From assembly GCF_000988165.1 (NCBI RefSeq), contig NW_020169320.1, forward strand, positions 1-55,602: DNA of 55,602 bases, read 5' to 3'. This DNA is from Vairimorpha ceranae (Eukaryota > Microsporidia > Nosematidae). The translations under genes were made by a program, and so were the position numbers. The notes beneath the pieces were generated by a model. It saw only the letters and a program-made list of their open reading frames with translations. It was not told the origin of the DNA and searched no databases. Shown here piece by piece: positions 31,701 to 40,414 of this stretch. Within the stretch, counting starts at the first letter, position 1, and every line of letters begins with the position of its first letter.

Positions 31701-31895
31701 GTGAATGTTTGTTGACCTAAAATGTTTAAGCAATGCATCTTTAATCATTACACAGTCAAATATTTCCTCATCGTCTTCCATGTTAATCAGTTCATTTAAT
31801 CCTTCTACCACTTTTTTATCAGATGATTTATTTATCTTACTGATACTGTCATACAACTTAGAGTTAAAATGTTTTGATGGGTTAAATGGATTCAT
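28743..31895 (-). CDS. LTN1: Listerin (LTN1) E3 ubiquitin ligase, shortened
   Basis: Listerin marks nascent chains stalled on 60S subunits for degradation, in ribosome-associated quality control. The 1050-residue protein has an N-terminal segment NPFNPSKHF followed by helical repeats over most of its length. An RWD-like stretch lies near 940-990, and a RING-type zinc finger at the extreme C-terminus (about 997-1045) has the listerin layout: CYICY, CLHC, KYHTKC, CPLC. Yeast LTN1 is 1562 residues, so the repeat region is reduced. The start is supported by CCC (31898-31900, complementary strand). It is convergent with the CLP1-like gene, with 17 bases between stop codons. Confidence 0.88.
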   Translation of the reverse strand: MNPFNPSKHFNSKLYDSISKINKSSDKKVVEGLNELINMEDDEEIFDCVMIKDALLKHFRSTNIHVRRLCSDLLLKIIKHKDDNLENVLAVWFLKFVEDQTYNSDVIICKEHFNFNKIIPSILNILDWENNLTISLKIFIMALKRNKDNKLNEYHKYFLTKLDYLQYNSNVILKYIYIVLEYIGPIEDVYKKIDQIITPVLIQTKSIILLKIYKKLSKCINRDIEFLENSILEEVLEKCQADKIQFDFDKLKPKNIESFKILLRFCPCKLTFFKLNYKRLNFDNLCVYNIVDDFKDIDNNFSESKHILENVIQSHNLTNDEFKDLEEYINNFKIFKGINKSSHSTLITVCDCKKSSLFIYKNLVDTIIDLNDIDKIERAYQLNLVLNRQFFKKETILNLKLSPYVFDKEDLQDIEFLPLLIKKYPDDYTDKDLKKVLTVDNFTDFLKIKKFTQAVKKWLLKQNVKNLTIESYRNIALQDYDLLFYYYGMIDFIRYINYNELCNLYLDCIYNIVEMDIFDLNEFSNEIIKTLGTYQILITVEYNDLYYCDIPHFYKDIQLIRPKNTKIRFIRDFYKQYMKSDVDKLIYLVCNAILNESSSTVYIKEVKHIDLKENNYFLYKVYKDLNVNYKEPFNRNNKLIDLLEEEIDIVYISNSHENDKNKSFNDDLSIDSLKLSNDHTLLNMKENNICASDSSQMSKVIQSIYEVTLNNPKVIDQKILRGKKLAVKDTSVLSDKALVMFIENLKNNFDVYACLDYIENDIPLLTSSDRLKCFLPLFDLITNHFANTIINNFSISQVDEVISDDELYNFLISCIPKRMDLYKILLPDTLMKIRNLNIQFFFGKILAKRHALDFNTLFVESSISYRKKWIFLFPNLFIKYNKLNKKKSTKNVQVNISDLLIAETKKFIKDVECKVIKKSSGLQIIINYLLDNNNFQCEIFYPTAYPLQSPIFLTNVEKKSLLNLKISEMLNRTSKFMEVISLWKVNVDQKVLGGKECYICYFILHLQDGSFPNYVCLHCENKYHTKCVKKWIEEYRKTNCPLCRKILPLY

Positions 31896-32083
31896 AAGGG
31901 TAAAAAAGTTTTAAAAAAATAAAAACTTTTTCTGTTTGTTAAATAATTAAATTTAATTATTTTTACATAAAATGCCTGTTATCAGATATTTTTTATTTTT
32001 TAAAAAGTAATGAACAACAAATTTTTAAAATATGTTAGACAACTATATGTTTATTAATTAATTTATATTTTATAGTAAAGATA

Positions 32084-33940
32084 TTATACAGTAGTTTTAA
32101 AGTACTCATCAATTTCTATAGGGTCAATTACAACAAAATTTTTTTCTAAAAATTTAAAAAACTTGCTAAATAATTCTGATCTTTTAAAATTTTGCGAATT
32201 TCCTACAACCACAAGTCCCCTTTTGCTTCGAGTTATTGCGACATTTAAACGTTTGTAATCATCTAAAAAACCATAATCTCCAGATTCGTTACTTCGTACA
32301 AGTGATAAAATTATGAAATCTTTCTCTCTGCCTTGAAATCCATCCACAGTGTTTATCTCAACATTTTCATCAAAAAGTGATTTTAGTAAAATTGCTTGAG
32401 AAGAATACGGAGTGATAATTCCGATAGTTAATTTTAACATTTTTAAATATTTTACAACTTTACATATCATTTTAGCCTCTCCTTCATTTTTTTTCGAAAA
32501 TTCGTCTTCAGTTTCATTAAAATCACTGCAATCAGTATCAATAAAAACTATAGGACTTTTATTTATAAGATCAATAGATTCTATTTTATGACTTTTTATG
32601 TTATTATCATAAAACATTTCATTCGAAAAACATATCAAATTTTTACACATTCTATATTGCAAATTTAATAAAAATGTCTTTAACGATAACTTTTCGAACA
32701 GAGAAGTCGATTTTGGACATAACTGATTTGGATCACCAATTAAAATAAAATTTTTACCTTTTATTAGTGTAAGAAAAGTTTCTACATCTGATGCTTGACA
32801 AGCTTCATCTATAATAACCCAATCAAAAGAAGAGTTTTCTTTAAGAGCTGAAAAAAGAGTAGAAAAAACTATTTTTGATTCTTCAATTAAGTTAAGCTTG
32901 TATGATTTTTTGATTTTTTCAATATTTTTTTTAAAGTTTCGCTCATTTTTTTCTTTCTTGATAAAAGACGTCATTTGTGAAATTTGATTTTCTAAATTAA
33001 ACTTTGTAAGACCTTTAAACGAACTTCCTAATCTATAAAATATAGGTGTATGGTAGATATAATACTTTGATAAAAGAAATTTTTCAATAATGTTGTCTAT
33101 AGATACATTACTAGGTCCAGCTACTAAAACTTTCTGACCTTTGTTAAGGAGTTGTAAAATAATTTCAACAATTGTTCTGGTTTTACCGGTACCCGGCGGT
33201 CCTAAAATTTTATACGATTTATTGTAAAATACTTCCAACACAGCTAGTTTTTGACAATCATTAAGAGAATAATCAAAAAAGTCAAAGATTTTAAGACAAG
33301 TCCCAGACGCATAATTAATTGGTAGTGTTTTTTCGTAATTCATGATTTTGTTAATGTTTTTCGCTATTTTACAAATAATATCATCATCTAGTAATTGTAA
33401 ATTTATTTCTAAATCAAGGTTTTTTGTGTTTTTATTCATTGATTTTTCATAAAAAAATTCTAGCAGCTCTTTAAATGTCAAAATATTAATTTTATACAAC
33501 ATTTCAATTCTTTCTTTTATATTTTGCATCCAGCTGTCTAATATACTAACTGGAGCCTTTTTATTTAGTTTAATAAAATTCTCTAATTTCTTTAAAATAA
33601 AATTATTATTTAAATTTGTGATTCTGCTAAGAGAATATTCACCTAAATTTATTGCTCTATGTAATTCTAATATTACTTCATCTTTATCTACAGATAAAAC
33701 TGTTCCCAGAATACTAAAATTTCCTGAAGCAATTTCAAGTTTTTCCTCTATTTTTAATGTGTTTTGTAATTTTCCTTTAGTAGTAGAAAATCGAATCTGA
33801 AAAGTTGTTACATAAATTTCATGAGTCTTCACCTGTTTAGTGCACTTTGAATTATAAGAAATTTTTGGTGACTTGTGTTCTTCCTCTTGTATATCCCTTT
33901 CCAAATTTATTTTTAAATATTTAAGAAACAAAACATCCAT
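32084..33940 (-). CDS. HCS1: UPF1-superfamily SF1 helicase, Hcs1/IGHMBP2-like
   Basis: The 618-residue protein is a superfamily 1B helicase. It has the Walker A motif GPPGTGKT (K253), VIIDEACQA (Walker B), GDPNQLCP, LQYRM, NTVDGFQGREKDFIILSLVR and RLNVAITRSKRGLVVVG. The short LNDCQKLAV Q-motif, the N-terminal barrel-like region (about 60-130) and the lack of a zinc-binding domain favour Hcs1/IGHMBP2 over UPF1 or SEN1. Yeast Hcs1 copurifies with DNA polymerase alpha, whose gene is also in this window; the neighbourhood is not evidence by itself. Only a GCC, not a full CCC, precedes the start. Confidence 0.87.
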   Translation of the reverse strand: MDVLFLKYLKINLERDIQEEEHKSPKISYNSKCTKQVKTHEIYVTTFQIRFSTTKGKLQNTLKIEEKLEIASGNFSILGTVLSVDKDEVILELHRAINLGEYSLSRITNLNNNFILKKLENFIKLNKKAPVSILDSWMQNIKERIEMLYKINILTFKELLEFFYEKSMNKNTKNLDLEINLQLLDDDIICKIAKNINKIMNYEKTLPINYASGTCLKIFDFFDYSLNDCQKLAVLEVFYNKSYKILGPPGTGKTRTIVEIILQLLNKGQKVLVAGPSNVSIDNIIEKFLLSKYYIYHTPIFYRLGSSFKGLTKFNLENQISQMTSFIKKEKNERNFKKNIEKIKKSYKLNLIEESKIVFSTLFSALKENSSFDWVIIDEACQASDVETFLTLIKGKNFILIGDPNQLCPKSTSLFEKLSLKTFLLNLQYRMCKNLICFSNEMFYDNNIKSHKIESIDLINKSPIVFIDTDCSDFNETEDEFSKKNEGEAKMICKVVKYLKMLKLTIGIITPYSSQAILLKSLFDENVEINTVDGFQGREKDFIILSLVRSNESGDYGFLDDYKRLNVAITRSKRGLVVVGNSQNFKRSELFSKFFKFLEKNFVVIDPIEIDEYFKTTV

Positions 33941-34291
33941 TAAAAGGCATAAAATTTTTTAGTTAAATTTTGTTATGAGAGCGGTTGCATAAAAATTAAA
34001 GCTTTTTTTAAGAGTCAAATAGTTTTATAATGTAAATAATTACTTTATAAAGTTATTTTTAGTTAAAGAAAATACATACTTTAGGATGTATTAATGGAAC
34101 ATTAGTTATAAATGAATACTTGGCATGTAATATATTCGGAATGTCAATATTTAAATAATTATAATAAAACAAATCCATGTTTAATCTCAACACAATAAAT
34201 GTATTTTAAACGCAAATGTTATATAGCTTTACTTTTTACTTGCTATTTTAAATATTTCTAACTGTAAATAATTGTTTTTTTAACCGTCATT
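33941..34291. other. Divergent intergenic region, nothing recognised
   Basis: This 351-base AT-rich spacer separates the helicase and the BMS1 gene. Neither start has a full CCC motif; ACC lies about eight bases before the BMS1 ATG. Confidence 0.45.
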
Positions 34292-36637
34292 ATGGAAGAT
34301 AAGAAAAAAGAAAAACATTTAAATTCGAAGAAGATGTTAGCAAAGATAAAATATGAAGAAAATAAAATTAAACTACCTATAAAAAATATGTGTTATAAAA
34401 ACGATCCTCCTGCTTTTGTAACAGTTGTTGGTTCCAAGGACAGCGGGAAATCTTCAGTTATTAAATCATTAGTAAAAAAGTTTACCAAGCAGTCCTTAGA
34501 GCAAGTAACAGGGCCAATAACTTTGACAGTTTCTAGAGAAAAGCGTATTACTCTTTTTGAATGTAAAGATGATATACATCAATATGTAGATACCTCTAAA
34601 GTTTCGGATATGGTTATATTCGTTATTAATGCCACAGTAGGACTTGAATGTGAAACTTTAGAATATCTAAGCCTTCTGTTGTCCAATGGACTTCCAAAGA
34701 TTGTTTTTGTAGTCACACACACAGACAGGAATAATGACAAGAAGTTATTTAAGAAAATAAAAAAACAGATTTATGATGAGGTATGTGACGGCTTGAAGTT
34801 TTTTTATTTAGGAATGTGTGACGGAAAATACAATGATAGCGAAATTTTAAACTTATCGAGAGTTATTATTAGCATGAAATACAGACCTCTTGAATGGAAA
34901 TGTAGCCACCCACATATTGTTATCGATAAAATTGATGACTTTAATATTTACGGTTATATAAGAGGATCTCCTATTAGTAAAGGGGTTGATGTTCATATAC
35001 CAGGATTTTGTGATACAAAAATTAAAAGTTTTGAAATTTTAGAGGATCCTGTTCCTTTGAAACAAGAGGAAAGATTATCATCTAAAAAGGTGTTTTTATA
35101 TGCACCAATGAGTCATATAGAAAATACTGACATTGAAATTATTTTAGAAAAATCTCAAGATGTTGAAATAAAACAAGTTGAAGAAATTAAATTATTTAAA
35201 AAATTTAAGAATAATTTGCAAAATGAAAAGGCTGATGATAGTATTTGTTATGAACCTGATATCCAAATATGTGACGAAAATATAGAAGAAGAGGTGAATA
35301 ACAACAAAGCAAATATTATTTCAGAATCATCTGATGATGAACAAGATTTTGAAAGTATAAAACAGCAAGTTAAAGAACGTTTTAGAAAAGAGGCTTTTTC
35401 TGAAAATGATTTTGTTGAAAAGTTTAATGAAAAGTATGTTGAAAAGATTAATACTGCAGATAATATTTATTTACAAGAAAAACATTTGATAGAAGAAAAT
35501 AAATTAAAAACTGAACAGTTTAAAATAAGGGATATAGCATATCCTGGAGAGTATGTAAAAATATATCTCGATATAGACTTTGATAAAAATACAGATTTTT
35601 CTAAAATTATAATTTTGGGAATCAATTTAATTTCTGAAACAAAGCAAGAAATTTTACAAGGAAAAATTAAGACAAATAAATGGTACAACAAATTACTTAA
35701 GACAAATGATCCTCTTTTATTTTCTGTAGGATGGCGGAGATTTCAAAGTATACCAGTATACAGTTCTAAAACAAGTGGAGAAAATAGAATGTTAAAATAC
35801 TCATTTAAACATGGATTTTGTTTAATAAATTTTTATGGGACTATTGTTCCTCCTGGAACCAGCTTTTCAGTTTTTTCTGAATCAGCTAAATTCAGAGTAC
35901 TTGGATACGGTAATATTATGGACGTTACTGGTGAACATAATCTAGTAAAAAAATTAAAACTAGTAGGATATCCCAGTAAAATAATGGGGAATACAGCATT
36001 TATTAAAGATATGTTTACATCAGATTTAGAAGTGTTGAAATTTAAAAATGCAAAAGTTAAATCAGTAAGCGGACTAAAAGGGATCGTAAAAAATCCAGTT
36101 GGCAAATTTGGTGAGTTTAGAGGTGCATTTGAAGGAGAAATGTTGATGAGTGACATTGTCATTTTAAAATGTTTTGTACCATTTCCTGTGCACAAATTTA
36201 GTTTTCCTGTAGAAAATTTTAATAATTTTTGGAAGGGACTTAGAAGTCTTCGAGAAATCAGAGATGAATATGGCATCAAGATTGAAGACAAATATATTGA
36301 AGAAGTATCAAGTGAATTAAGTGAAGATACAAAAGATAATGAAGAGTTTGAGTTGCCTGATGAATTAGAAAAGAAATTGCCTTTTGATAAAAGAAAAATA
36401 CAAAAAGTGAATCGAAGGATTCAGCTTCCAGTTGCACCTGAAGATAAGGAAAGATTGGAATTTGAAAAGGAACTTGCTCTCAAGAGAAAAGAAAAAGAGA
36501 CACAGCTTTTAAAAAATGCAAAAGCCAAGGAACAAAAATTACAAAAAGAAAGAGAAGTATTTGTAAAAGAAAAAGAAGAAAAACGTAAAAAAACAATAAT
36601 ATCCTCAAAGTTACATAAAAAAAGATATAAAAATTAA
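34292..36637 (+). CDS. BMS1: BMS1 GTPase, 40S ribosome biogenesis
   Basis: BMS1 is an essential nucleolar GTPase of the small-subunit processome. The 781-residue protein has the P-loop GSKDSGKS (47-54), followed by the family segment SLVKKFTKQSLEQVTGPIT, the switch ECKDDIHQYVDTSKVSD, a THTD guanine box, and LSRVIISMKYRPLEW. The second half contains the BMS1/TSR1 C-terminal domain, including YSFKHGFCLINFYGTIVPPG and KNPVGKFGEFRGAFEG. The acidic middle (about 315-400) is shorter than in yeast (1183 residues in total). The C-terminus is a lysine/glutamate helix. The stop codon directly abuts the stop codon of the opposite-strand gene. Confidence 0.95.
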   Translation: MEDKKKEKHLNSKKMLAKIKYEENKIKLPIKNMCYKNDPPAFVTVVGSKDSGKSSVIKSLVKKFTKQSLEQVTGPITLTVSREKRITLFECKDDIHQYVDTSKVSDMVIFVINATVGLECETLEYLSLLLSNGLPKIVFVVTHTDRNNDKKLFKKIKKQIYDEVCDGLKFFYLGMCDGKYNDSEILNLSRVIISMKYRPLEWKCSHPHIVIDKIDDFNIYGYIRGSPISKGVDVHIPGFCDTKIKSFEILEDPVPLKQEERLSSKKVFLYAPMSHIENTDIEIILEKSQDVEIKQVEEIKLFKKFKNNLQNEKADDSICYEPDIQICDENIEEEVNNNKANIISESSDDEQDFESIKQQVKERFRKEAFSENDFVEKFNEKYVEKINTADNIYLQEKHLIEENKLKTEQFKIRDIAYPGEYVKIYLDIDFDKNTDFSKIIILGINLISETKQEILQGKIKTNKWYNKLLKTNDPLLFSVGWRRFQSIPVYSSKTSGENRMLKYSFKHGFCLINFYGTIVPPGTSFSVFSESAKFRVLGYGNIMDVTGEHNLVKKLKLVGYPSKIMGNTAFIKDMFTSDLEVLKFKNAKVKSVSGLKGIVKNPVGKFGEFRGAFEGEMLMSDIVILKCFVPFPVHKFSFPVENFNNFWKGLRSLREIRDEYGIKIEDKYIEEVSSELSEDTKDNEEFELPDELEKKLPFDKRKIQKVNRRIQLPVAPEDKERLEFEKELALKRKEKETQLLKNAKAKEQKLQKEREVFVKEKEEKRKKTIISSKLHKKRYKN

Positions 36638-36886
36638 TTAATTTTTAATATATTTGTCTAATTTTTCTTCAAATTTTCTAAGTTTTTCAATAAGTACTTC
36701 ATCTTGTTCTAAATCATTATTTAAATATTCATAAATTTTTAAAATATTGCAATTTTTTTCATTCACTTCATTTTCTGCGGCATTTTTATTTACATTTAAA
36801 TTATTTTCGTCTTCAAAATTTTCTTGTGCATAAAAACTAGGTAAGTTATTGAGCTCTGGAAAATCAAATGAAAAATTATCTTCCAT
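36638..36886 (-). CDS. Small acidic protein of unknown function
   Basis: The frame is open upstream to 37000, but that would run into the neighbouring gene. I place the start at 36886 because CCC (36891-36893, complementary strand) lies four bases upstream. The 82-residue protein is acidic and asparagine-rich, with a C-terminal helix (about 47-80) that could form a coiled coil. No family is recognised. Its stop codon touches the BMS1 stop codon with no base between, and it shares a 78-base promoter region with the CAP-Gly gene. Confidence 0.65.
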   Translation of the reverse strand: MEDNFSFDFPELNNLPSFYAQENFEDENNLNVNKNAAENEVNEKNCNILKIYEYLNNDLEQDEVLIEKLRKFEEKLDKYIKN

Positions 36887-36964
36887 GAAAGGGTAAGTTT
36901 TAGTTTCTTTAAAATTGACTGCAGTTATTTTAAATTGTATCTCTGATATAATGTTTACCCTTTT
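36887..36964. promoter_or_regulatory. 78-bp bidirectional promoter with paired CCC motifs
   Basis: This space lies between the start codons of the small acidic protein (minus) and the CAP-Gly protein (plus). CCC motifs sit at 36891-36893 on the minus strand and at 36958-36960 on the plus strand, each four bases from its ATG. Confidence 0.6.
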
Positions 36965-37705
36965 ATGCAAATTGGAGACAAAATTCAGTTTACTTATCAT
37001 TGTGTAGCCATCGTTAAATATATTGGTGAGGTGGAAGGTAAAGAAGGTATTTGGATTGGTTTAGAATTAGATAAACCATTAGGTAAACATAATGGAACAT
37101 ATGAATCAAAAAAATATTTTGAATGCAGTGATTACCATGGTATTTTATATCGGCAAGAAAAATTAAAAAGAGATATACACTTAAATAAAAATATTATGCT
37201 TAAAAGCACAGATGAAAAAAGTGGAAGCACTTTAACAAACACGAATAGAAATGAATTACAAAATGAACAAAGTCGGGCAAATAATAAATTAGATTATGAA
37301 TACAAAACAAAAGTACAAAAAATAATAAAAGAAAGCAAAAATAAATTGACAATCAAAAAATTAAAAAAGGATATAGAAAATTTGAGGTTGGACAACAATA
37401 AAATTACAGAAGTATTGCAAACAGAAAATGAAAATCTAAAACATAAATTAGATGAAAAGAACAAATTGCTAGAAAAATATAAAAATAAATTTAGCGACTT
37501 TATTTTAAGGATAGAAAGTTTTGAGGTTGAATTTACAAAATTAGTTAAAGGTTTAAAAAATACAAAATATTTAGAAGATGCAGAGTACCAAGTTCTTTGT
37601 AAATATTTTAAAGGAGTTATTTTATCAGCGATAGAAAATAAAAATGAAGATCTTGAAAAAAATCTTAAAGAATTTAAAAATATATGTCAAAAAAATGATG
37701 TATAA
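36965..37705 (+). CDS. CAP-Gly domain protein with coiled coil, microtubule plus-end type
   Basis: CAP-Gly domains bind the C-terminal tails of tubulin and EB1. Residues about 1-68 form the domain: VAIVKYIGEVEGKEGIWIGL, ELDKPLGKHNGTYESKKYF and YHGILYRQEKL. The usual GKNDG reads GKHNG. Residues about 115-210 form a long charged coiled coil. The order (N-terminal CAP-Gly, then coiled coil, 246 residues in total) suits a reduced Bik1/CLIP-170 or dynactin p150 homologue; a tubulin-folding cofactor is possible but less likely. The start follows CCC at 36958-36960. It is convergent with BUD32, with seven bases between the stops. Confidence 0.85.
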   Translation: MQIGDKIQFTYHCVAIVKYIGEVEGKEGIWIGLELDKPLGKHNGTYESKKYFECSDYHGILYRQEKLKRDIHLNKNIMLKSTDEKSGSTLTNTNRNELQNEQSRANNKLDYEYKTKVQKIIKESKNKLTIKKLKKDIENLRLDNNKITEVLQTENENLKHKLDEKNKLLEKYKNKFSDFILRIESFEVEFTKLVKGLKNTKYLEDAEYQVLCKYFKGVILSAIENKNEDLEKNLKEFKNICQKNDV

Positions 37706-37712
37706 AATGTCT

Positions 37713-38282
37713 TTAATGATCAAATTCTTGTTTTCTACCCCTTTTTCTTACTAGTTCTAATCTTCGCAATATTTCTTCATTATTGTATCCTTTATAAAAG
37801 CTTTCTAAGTATTTCTCATCATGCGCACATTTTACGCTTTTTTCAAAAACATACAAATCAACAGCTTTATCTTCAACTTTTGTAGAAGTAAAAGATAATC
37901 CAAAATCAATGACATATATTTTATCATTATAAATAAAATTAGATGTTGTTAAGTCACCGTGGATAATGTTGTTATCATGTAGAAGTTTTACCAATTTACC
38001 TATTTCATAAAAAATGTTTTCAGATAAATTTTTTAATTCTTTAACAGTTTTGCCTTCAAGATATTCCATAATTATTATGCTGCCTTTAGAATGCTTATAA
38101 ATGGGAGCAGGAATTTGTAAAAAGTTTAATTTTTTAAGTGTATTTACTTCTTTTTTGGTTCTTTGTTCAATAATTTTTTTATCTAATTCTTTAATCCGAT
38201 ATTTTTTACTTAATCTTTCTTTATATAAAAGATTATTCTGCAAATAAATTATTGACTCTGCGCCTCTAAAAAGAATTGACAT
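37713..38282 (-). CDS. BUD32: BUD32/PRPK kinase of the KEOPS complex
   Basis: BUD32 is the small atypical kinase of KEOPS, which makes the t6A modification of tRNAs. The 189-residue protein shows the glycine-loop start FRGAESIIY, K21 in YKERLSKKYR, the helix RTKKEVNTLKKL, the IIMEYLEG hinge, the catalytic loop IIHGDLTTSN (H108 to N115, D110) and VIDFGLS (D126). The basic C-terminal tail RKRGRKQEF is typical of the family. Length is normal for a fungal or archaeal form. CCC (38287-38289, complementary strand) supports the start. Confidence 0.94.
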   Translation of the reverse strand: MSILFRGAESIIYLQNNLLYKERLSKKYRIKELDKKIIEQRTKKEVNTLKKLNFLQIPAPIYKHSKGSIIIMEYLEGKTVKELKNLSENIFYEIGKLVKLLHDNNIIHGDLTTSNFIYNDKIYVIDFGLSFTSTKVEDKAVDLYVFEKSVKCAHDEKYLESFYKGYNNEEILRRLELVRKRGRKQEFDH

Positions 38283-38413
38283 TGAAGGGTGTAAAAAACT
38301 CTAAAATCGTTACTAATCCAAAATTTATCAATAAAAAATTCTATTTAATAGATTAAATAGGTTATGACAGCTCAAATTTACAATTTTTTTGCTTAACCTT
38401 ATTTAAAATTTTG

Positions 38414-38542
38414 TTAACACTTGTTATAAAAATTAGAAAGTAAAATTTTTAAAATTACCTTTAATAACATTTTTAAAGTACTTTTTAATATTATTACATT
38501 ACTATCGATAACGGTTTTATTAGAGTTTTGTTCTCCTTGCAT
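38414..38542 (-). CDS. Possible 42-residue small protein
   Basis: A short frame begins with ATG at 38542-38540 on the minus strand, only two bases after a CCCC run (38545-38548, complementary strand). That is the spacing used by other genes here. It has 42 codons and a TAA stop. The middle (about residues 16-37) is rich in L, I, V and K and could be one amphipathic or membrane helix. It lies upstream of BUD32 on the same strand. No family is recognised, and a chance frame is possible. Confidence 0.3.
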   Translation of the reverse strand: MQGEQNSNKTVIDSNVIILKSTLKMLLKVILKILLSNFYNKC

Positions 38543-38659
38543 GAGGGGTAAAATAAAATTATTTTAAATAACAATCATTCCTCAACAATTACTTTTATTA
38601 TTTTTGCGTAATTACTATAAAATATTACATTATTTATTTAAGGGTTAGTATTTTCTTTT

Positions 38660-39150
38660 ATATTTGACTTATTGCTTCAGTGACACCACTGAACAAATTT
38701 GATGATAGACTCAGCTCTCCCCCATTCTCTGGTACATCTATGTCCACCCTTCTTCGGTATTCCAACGAGATACTCTCAAGAGTCTTCTTAAGTGTCACCG
38801 ATTGTATGAAAGCATCAATTCGGTCTGCAACATCTAGCCTCTTTTAATACTCTGTATGATATTTGATAACTATACCGTCTCATGTTAGCACATAGGGATT
38901 ATTTTCATCTTACATCCATGTATTAATCAAAATATATTGGCCAGAAGGCCGTATTTCCTTAACTTTTCCGCTTCTACTTGATGCAGGTTATCTATAGAAG
39001 TGATACTTATTTCTACACTAAGTATCTTCTTCGATTTCTTGTTTATAACTACAATGTCTGGTTTATTATATTTGATCTTGATGTCTGTTTTAATTGTAGT
39101 GTCGACTCTAATTTCTACAAATCTGATAAAAACGACCCTCTGAACTGAAT
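38660..39150 (-). mobile_element. Relic of a non-LTR (R2/R4-like) retrotransposon, 3' end of the ORF
   Basis: Read on the minus strand, this less AT-rich stretch encodes pieces of the C-terminal domain of site-specific LINEs. A segment with NKPDIVVINKKSKK and VEISI (the PD-(D/E)xK-like endonuclease pattern) is followed by EAEKLRKYGLLANI. A frameshift follows, then pieces such as GIVIKYHTEY and FIQSVTLKKTLESISLEYRR. Several in-frame stop codons and at least one frameshift show that it is dead. The reverse transcriptase part is not in the window. Confidence 0.7.
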
Positions 39151-39229
39151 GGGTTCTAAGGATCTTACCTGATTGTTCTAATTACTATAAAAAGTAAGTT
39201 TCTAATTTTATACTTAAATAAAAAATTTT

Positions 39230-39700
39230 AATAATGTTTGTATATTTATAAGGTAAATAAGCAATGAGTAAGCCCTTAAAAACCCGTTTTCTTATTATTT
39301 CTCCATAACATGAATCTTACTAAGTATATTAATTAGCTTTTTTGTTCTGTTTCTAAATGAACTTTTATATTATTCCATATTCTTTTTATGGTGTAAATGT
39401 GTACGTTAGTTTCTTAATTTGAAAATCCTTAAGAATAATTAACTGTCTCGTGTGAGGTAAAATACAAAAACTTTCAAACAGTCAGAATATATATATGTCG
39501 CTCTATTGTTAAACTATCAGCCTATGTACATTTTCCAATGTGATTATATTCCTATTTTTAGTTAAAATGTAAAAGCCTTACGCCCATTTTATTTATCTCA
39601 TTAATATGATGTCCTTTATTTATTTTATCTTTATGAATTTGCTTTCTTCTATTTCAATAATGTTTCCATTTCCCCTTAGTAAAAGAAATTAGGTAGAATT
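39230..39700 (-). mobile_element. Decayed Merlin/IS1595-type transposase, minus strand (copy 1)
   Basis: On the minus strand, broken frames give GNIIEIEESKF (family IEIDESK), then YIYSDCLKVFV (family YTDCWKGY), then pieces resembling the FMWRxxNK and FLRAYSLL C-terminus. Stops and frameshifts are frequent, and the first catalytic aspartate is glutamate. The same relic is at 47165-47635 in the second unit. Terminal inverted repeats were not found. Confidence 0.55.
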
Positions 39701-40414
39701 ATAAAATTTCACTTCGGTTAAATTTACAAATTATATCAGCAGCATGAATTCGTAACAATCAACTTATGTTTGTAATTATTTTATAGATAACAAAGTAAAA
39801 AAATTAAATAGCTTCTAAAAATTTATTCTTGGCGAAGCATGCTTTTTAAAAAATTATAATTTATGCTTTTGTAAATGGTTAGAACATATAACATTTGTAT
39901 CTGTATAAAACTACAAAATTCTATTACATTTAAAACATTTTTTTGATAAAAACTTTATAAATTCTTTAATTACATTTTTTTTTGTCTAATGGTGCATTTC
40001 TTTTAAAAAAAGAATAAAATAGTACAAAAATATATTTCAAAAAAATTGTCTTCTTCAAATGCAATATCCAAAAATTGTTATTTTAACTTTATTAATTTAA
40101 TAATCAAATGGTTTTTAATTTGTCTAAAGACATTTTAAAAATCATATATAAATTTGATAAGACTAACACAATAAGCTAACTATTTTTTTTAAAAGTTACT
40201 TTTTTAAAATTCAAAAATCAAAAATATTTATTAAGAAAATTATTATTTCCTTTTCGTTATAATATAATCTAAATGTTTTAAATGATAAGACAAACACAAA
40301 AAGTTTATTATTGTATTTAAAAATATTATTTTTACAGGTTAAATAATTATTAATACTTTTAGGAAAATGAAATTTATTTTTAATATAAATTAAAAAGTTT
40401 AAAATATCCCTTAT

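Noticed and set aside
32084..33940. Assignment of the SF1 helicase as UPF1 or SEN1
   Set aside because: No cysteine/histidine-rich zinc domain is present and the length and flanking barrel fit Hcs1/IGHMBP2 better; some doubt remains.
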